In this document: piece after piece, positions 21,677 through 24,095 of the stretch | How the letters are laid out: each line of letters starts with the position of its first letter | Position numbering within the stretch: the first letter of the stretch is position 1 | Source: Folioceros fuciformis | Taxonomy: Eukaryota > Anthocerotophyta > Anthocerotopsida > Anthocerotales | DNA: 24,095 nt | Direction: 5' to 3' | NCBI GenBank assembly: GCA_049999805.1 | Contig: JBNGIO010004345.1 | Coordinates: forward strand, 1-24,095 | The notes under the pieces: generated by a model | Told to the model about the DNA's origin: nothing | Databases searched by the model: none | The model's input: the letters and a program-made list of their open reading frames with translations, nothing else | Made by a program: the position numbers and the translations under genes

Positions 21677-23409
21677 TCAACTCTTTGAATGAGATTTTTC
21701 ATACTCCGCCACCACTTCGTCTGCAATATTGCCCTCGGGCTCCCAGGTGTTCTCTTCAGAATCGGCCCACTTCACCAGGTATTCCACCTTCCCATTCACC
21801 TCCCTCTTGTCCAGAGCCATTTCAGCTATGCCGTATTCAAGCCCCTTCTCATAGTCACTCACAAGGTCTTCTCCTACGTCGCTGGCGGGAATCCAAGAAT
21901 CCTCCGAGCCATCACTCCATTTCACAAGGTACTCAGTAACGGCACGCTCCCCTATCCGCTTATCCAGAATCTGCTCCACTTCAACAGTTTCAAAAATTGC
22001 TTCGTCGAGAAGCTTGACAACCTGCGATGGCACTTTGGATCAGCGGCAAGAAGCAGAGAATCAAGTGGAAAGCGCCATACACGTTCTGCTACAGTGATGA
22101 CACCAAATTTGCTCAAGTAAGGCATGAGTAGTCTGCGGCACCTGATCAAGTGCTAATCTCTTCGCAAATAACATGGGATTCGTCTTAGGCATTCCGTTGA
22201 GAAGGTCCTGAGCAAGCTTCAGTGATGATCGGCCCTTAGCGTCTTCTAGCTCTGGGTCAGCTCCGAGCTCCAGTAAAGCTCGCACTACGCTGGTATGTAC
22301 GTAGCCCGAGGCGATGTGAAGAGCTGAGTAGCCATCCTTGTCTTGCCAGTGGATATCAGCCCCCGCTTCCACCAGCTGCCTCACACACCTGCATTCACGT
22401 GGACGGTGAGTGAAAACAACGCTGCAAAAGCCTTCTCTTTGTTACGCAGACAGACTCACAACTCCACTGAGCCTTCTACTCCATGACCAAACTACCTCTC
22501 AGATCCCATGCCAGCAGCAAATAGTAAGGCCGTGCGCTCATTCTCATCAATAGCATCTACATCTCTCCTGTCATCCTGTAATAATTCAACCAGCTTTTGA
22601 TCCTCTGCTTTGCGTGCAGCTTGCCACCACACAGATTCGTACTCACTAAGCACATCCCTAGCTATGTTCTCGGCAGGTTCCCACGAGTCAGGATGATCAT
22701 CCTTCCACTCTATCAGGTACTGCGTTTTCCTGTCAACCACACGGCTCCCCAGTATCTTGTTCACCTCCCCGTACGTCTCCTCTCCCTCATTCTCCGAGGA
22801 AGCGCCGTCCTCCTGCAAACCTTCCCGGTCCCCTGCCCGACCAGCCACACCATTCTGAGAAGCCACGGAATCTTTCTCCGCCGAAAGTGTGCTTTCAGCC
22901 TGCAAGCACCGAGCCAGAGTCTCCAGATTCCCGATTTGCTGCCCTTTCTGCGAGAATCCCTTCCAAAAATATCTCTGTCCTACGGTACAACCACATTCAG
23001 CAGCACAAGAAGTGATCAGAAAACATTTAGCCCCATTCTCCGGTTTGCACAAAGACACGGAGATTCCTGTTCCCTAAGAAAATCCATTTCCTGGCACAAC
23101 TGCCATGCCTTTGAGTAGAGCTGGCCAAAGATCTCTCAACCGCACCGCAGCAAAACAAGATATCGGCGGAGCACACTCACCCGCACTGGACATGGACCAT
23201 CTTCCCTCGCACCTTGCGGCAGGACAGCTGCAGCGGGCTCGCACAGCAGCCGTGCCATGCGTGCGACTGGCAATGGAGTCAACTCGTCCAGCCCTTGCCA
23301 GGCAGAACGACCTGATTCCATCGGCCGAAAGCCCCTCCTGGAGTTTACAAGCCGCCGGACAGGAGGCAGCCGCAGGGGCGTGAATTGCTGCCATGGTGCA
23401 ATGCCCCAT
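21677..23409 (-). CDS. CAO: Chloroplast signal recognition particle 43 kDa protein (cpSRP43)
   Basis: cpSRP43, the stromal chaperone that with cpSRP54 carries light-harvesting chlorophyll-binding proteins to the Alb3 translocase in thylakoids. Exons: 23409-23181, 23066-22496, 22388-22142, 22021-21677, all GT-AG with matching phase; 463 aa. The domain order is diagnostic: chromodomain 1 (about 174-222, [19 protein letters not shown]), ankyrin repeats (about 232-345, including [18 protein letters not shown] and [15 protein letters not shown]), chromodomain 2 (about 360-405, [16 protein letters not shown]) and chromodomain 3 (about 412-458, [20 protein letters not shown]). The Ala/Cys/Arg-rich start fits a transit peptide. 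ATG 23409 is first; ATG 23394 (CACCATGG) has the better context and would drop five residues. The region before chromodomain 1 (~170 aa) is about twice that of Arabidopsis cpSRP43, and its Cys-rich part (79-110) is unfamiliar, so the exon 1/2 junction deserves caution. Confidence 0.93.
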
Positions 23410-24095
23410 TCCGGCCGCTGCTCTCGATCCTGCACCTGCTCAACCCGCGCCTCTGCTCGCTGTCCTCCGCTCCTGAGCGTCCCGACTTCAACGGCCTGTC
23501 AATGTGTCCCCGTTCCGCCAATTCAACGGGTTCCGTTGCGATCGCCATCTTATCCAACCGAGCCCAGATTCACGGGCTCACCTTTCCGGCTTTCTTAAAC
23601 TGCAGGGCAGCGTAAAGGAACATCCCCATCATGTAGCGAATCGTAGCTACCATAATAAACCAATGGCATCCACTAATCCAGATAATCATTATACACATAT
23701 TTTTATTATATCTCCATAAAATTTAATATAAATAAATAAATAAATATTTTCTTAGAAATTTACTTTACAGGATATATCACTAATATTATTCTTTCTTTAT
23801 ATTTTAACCTTGGAACTTTATTCCACACAGTTCTCTAGAACATATATTACAAGATAGTTATTGAATTATATTAATATTAAACCATAGAATTCATTAAAAA
23901 ATATTATTAAATATATTTATATCACTTACTTCACATATCTTGGGCATGAACATTAGTTTGAGATTTAAAAAACTATTTATGATGAAGGATGAATTAATTT
24001 TTTTATTATAATATAAAAATAATAAATTTTCAAAATCTTAATTTTGGGAGGAGTAGATACTGTATTTTGAGAATAATGTTTGAAGGGGCTAGTAC
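23410..24095. other. cpSRP43 upstream region and A+T-rich flank
   Basis: From 23410 to about 23630 the DNA is G+C-rich and should contain the cpSRP43 promoter and leader. On the minus strand an ATG at 23548 opens a 67-codon frame that overlaps the cpSRP43 start out of frame. After about 23630 composition switches to roughly three-quarters A+T, with poly-A/T and ATTATT-type strings to about 24045. Nothing coding is visible in that part; it resembles repeat-derived or intergenic DNA. Confidence 0.6.
23728..23745. repeat. (TAAA)n microsatellite
   Basis: Four perfect TAAA units (23729-23744) inside the A+T-rich flank. Confidence 0.85.

Noticed and set aside
23136-23435. Alternative minus-strand frame over cpSRP43 exon 1
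   Set aside because: Lacks an ATG start and does not join chromodomain exon 2 in phase, whereas the 23409 frame does through a GTGAGT donor.
1-24095. Search for CRISPR arrays, transposase or reverse-transcriptase motifs, phage or defence genes
   Set aside because: None seen. The content is ordinary plant nuclear genes, and I found no evidence for an undescribed multi-gene system.

Overview
This window is nuclear DNA from a land plant. The genes are split by many short GT-AG introns (about 78-162 bp), and several products belong to plant or plastid families: the chloroplast SRP subunit cpSRP43, an HK1-type osmosensor kinase, a plant-type plastid phosphohexomutase and a PLS-class PPR protein. 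Compact introns, dense genes and a PPR protein with only one intron suggest a non-seed lineage (bryophyte or lycophyte), but I cannot fix the species. All gene models below are spliced by hand from open frames, splice-site consensus and phase agreement. For five of the six genes they match family proteins known to me; no search was run.

Layout, left to right: (1) 1-1627, gene-poor A+T-leaning flank with a 10-N gap. (2) 1628-3627 (+), SLY1-type Sec1/Munc18 protein, two exons. (3) 4003-7496 (-), plastid-type phosphohexomutase, 17 exons, convergent with SLY1. (4) 7497-7741, a 245-bp divergent promoter region. (5) 7742-10960 (+), a PPR protein of PLS/E type without a DYW domain, two exons. (6) 10961-12646, intergenic, with GGGACT-type hexamer repeats. 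(7) 12647-18136 (+), HK1-type hybrid histidine kinase, 13 exons. (8) 18413-20923 (-), an unrecognised coiled-coil protein, eight exons, convergent with the kinase. (9) 21677-23409 (-), cpSRP43, four exons. (10) 23410-24095, flank that turns strongly A+T-rich after about 23630.

The genes do not form an operon-like system. They are independent housekeeping, organelle and signalling genes: SLY1 in ER-Golgi fusion, the phosphohexomutase and cpSRP43 in the plastid, the PPR protein in organelle RNA processing, and the HK1-type protein in osmotic or water-status phosphorelay. The only context hint is the divergent pair of organelle-directed genes around 7497-7741. I found no CRISPR array, insertion sequence, intact transposon, rRNA or convincing tRNA. 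The least explained items are the coiled-coil gene, the altered catalytic loops of the phosphohexomutase, and the exact 303-bp periodicity of the PPR gene.
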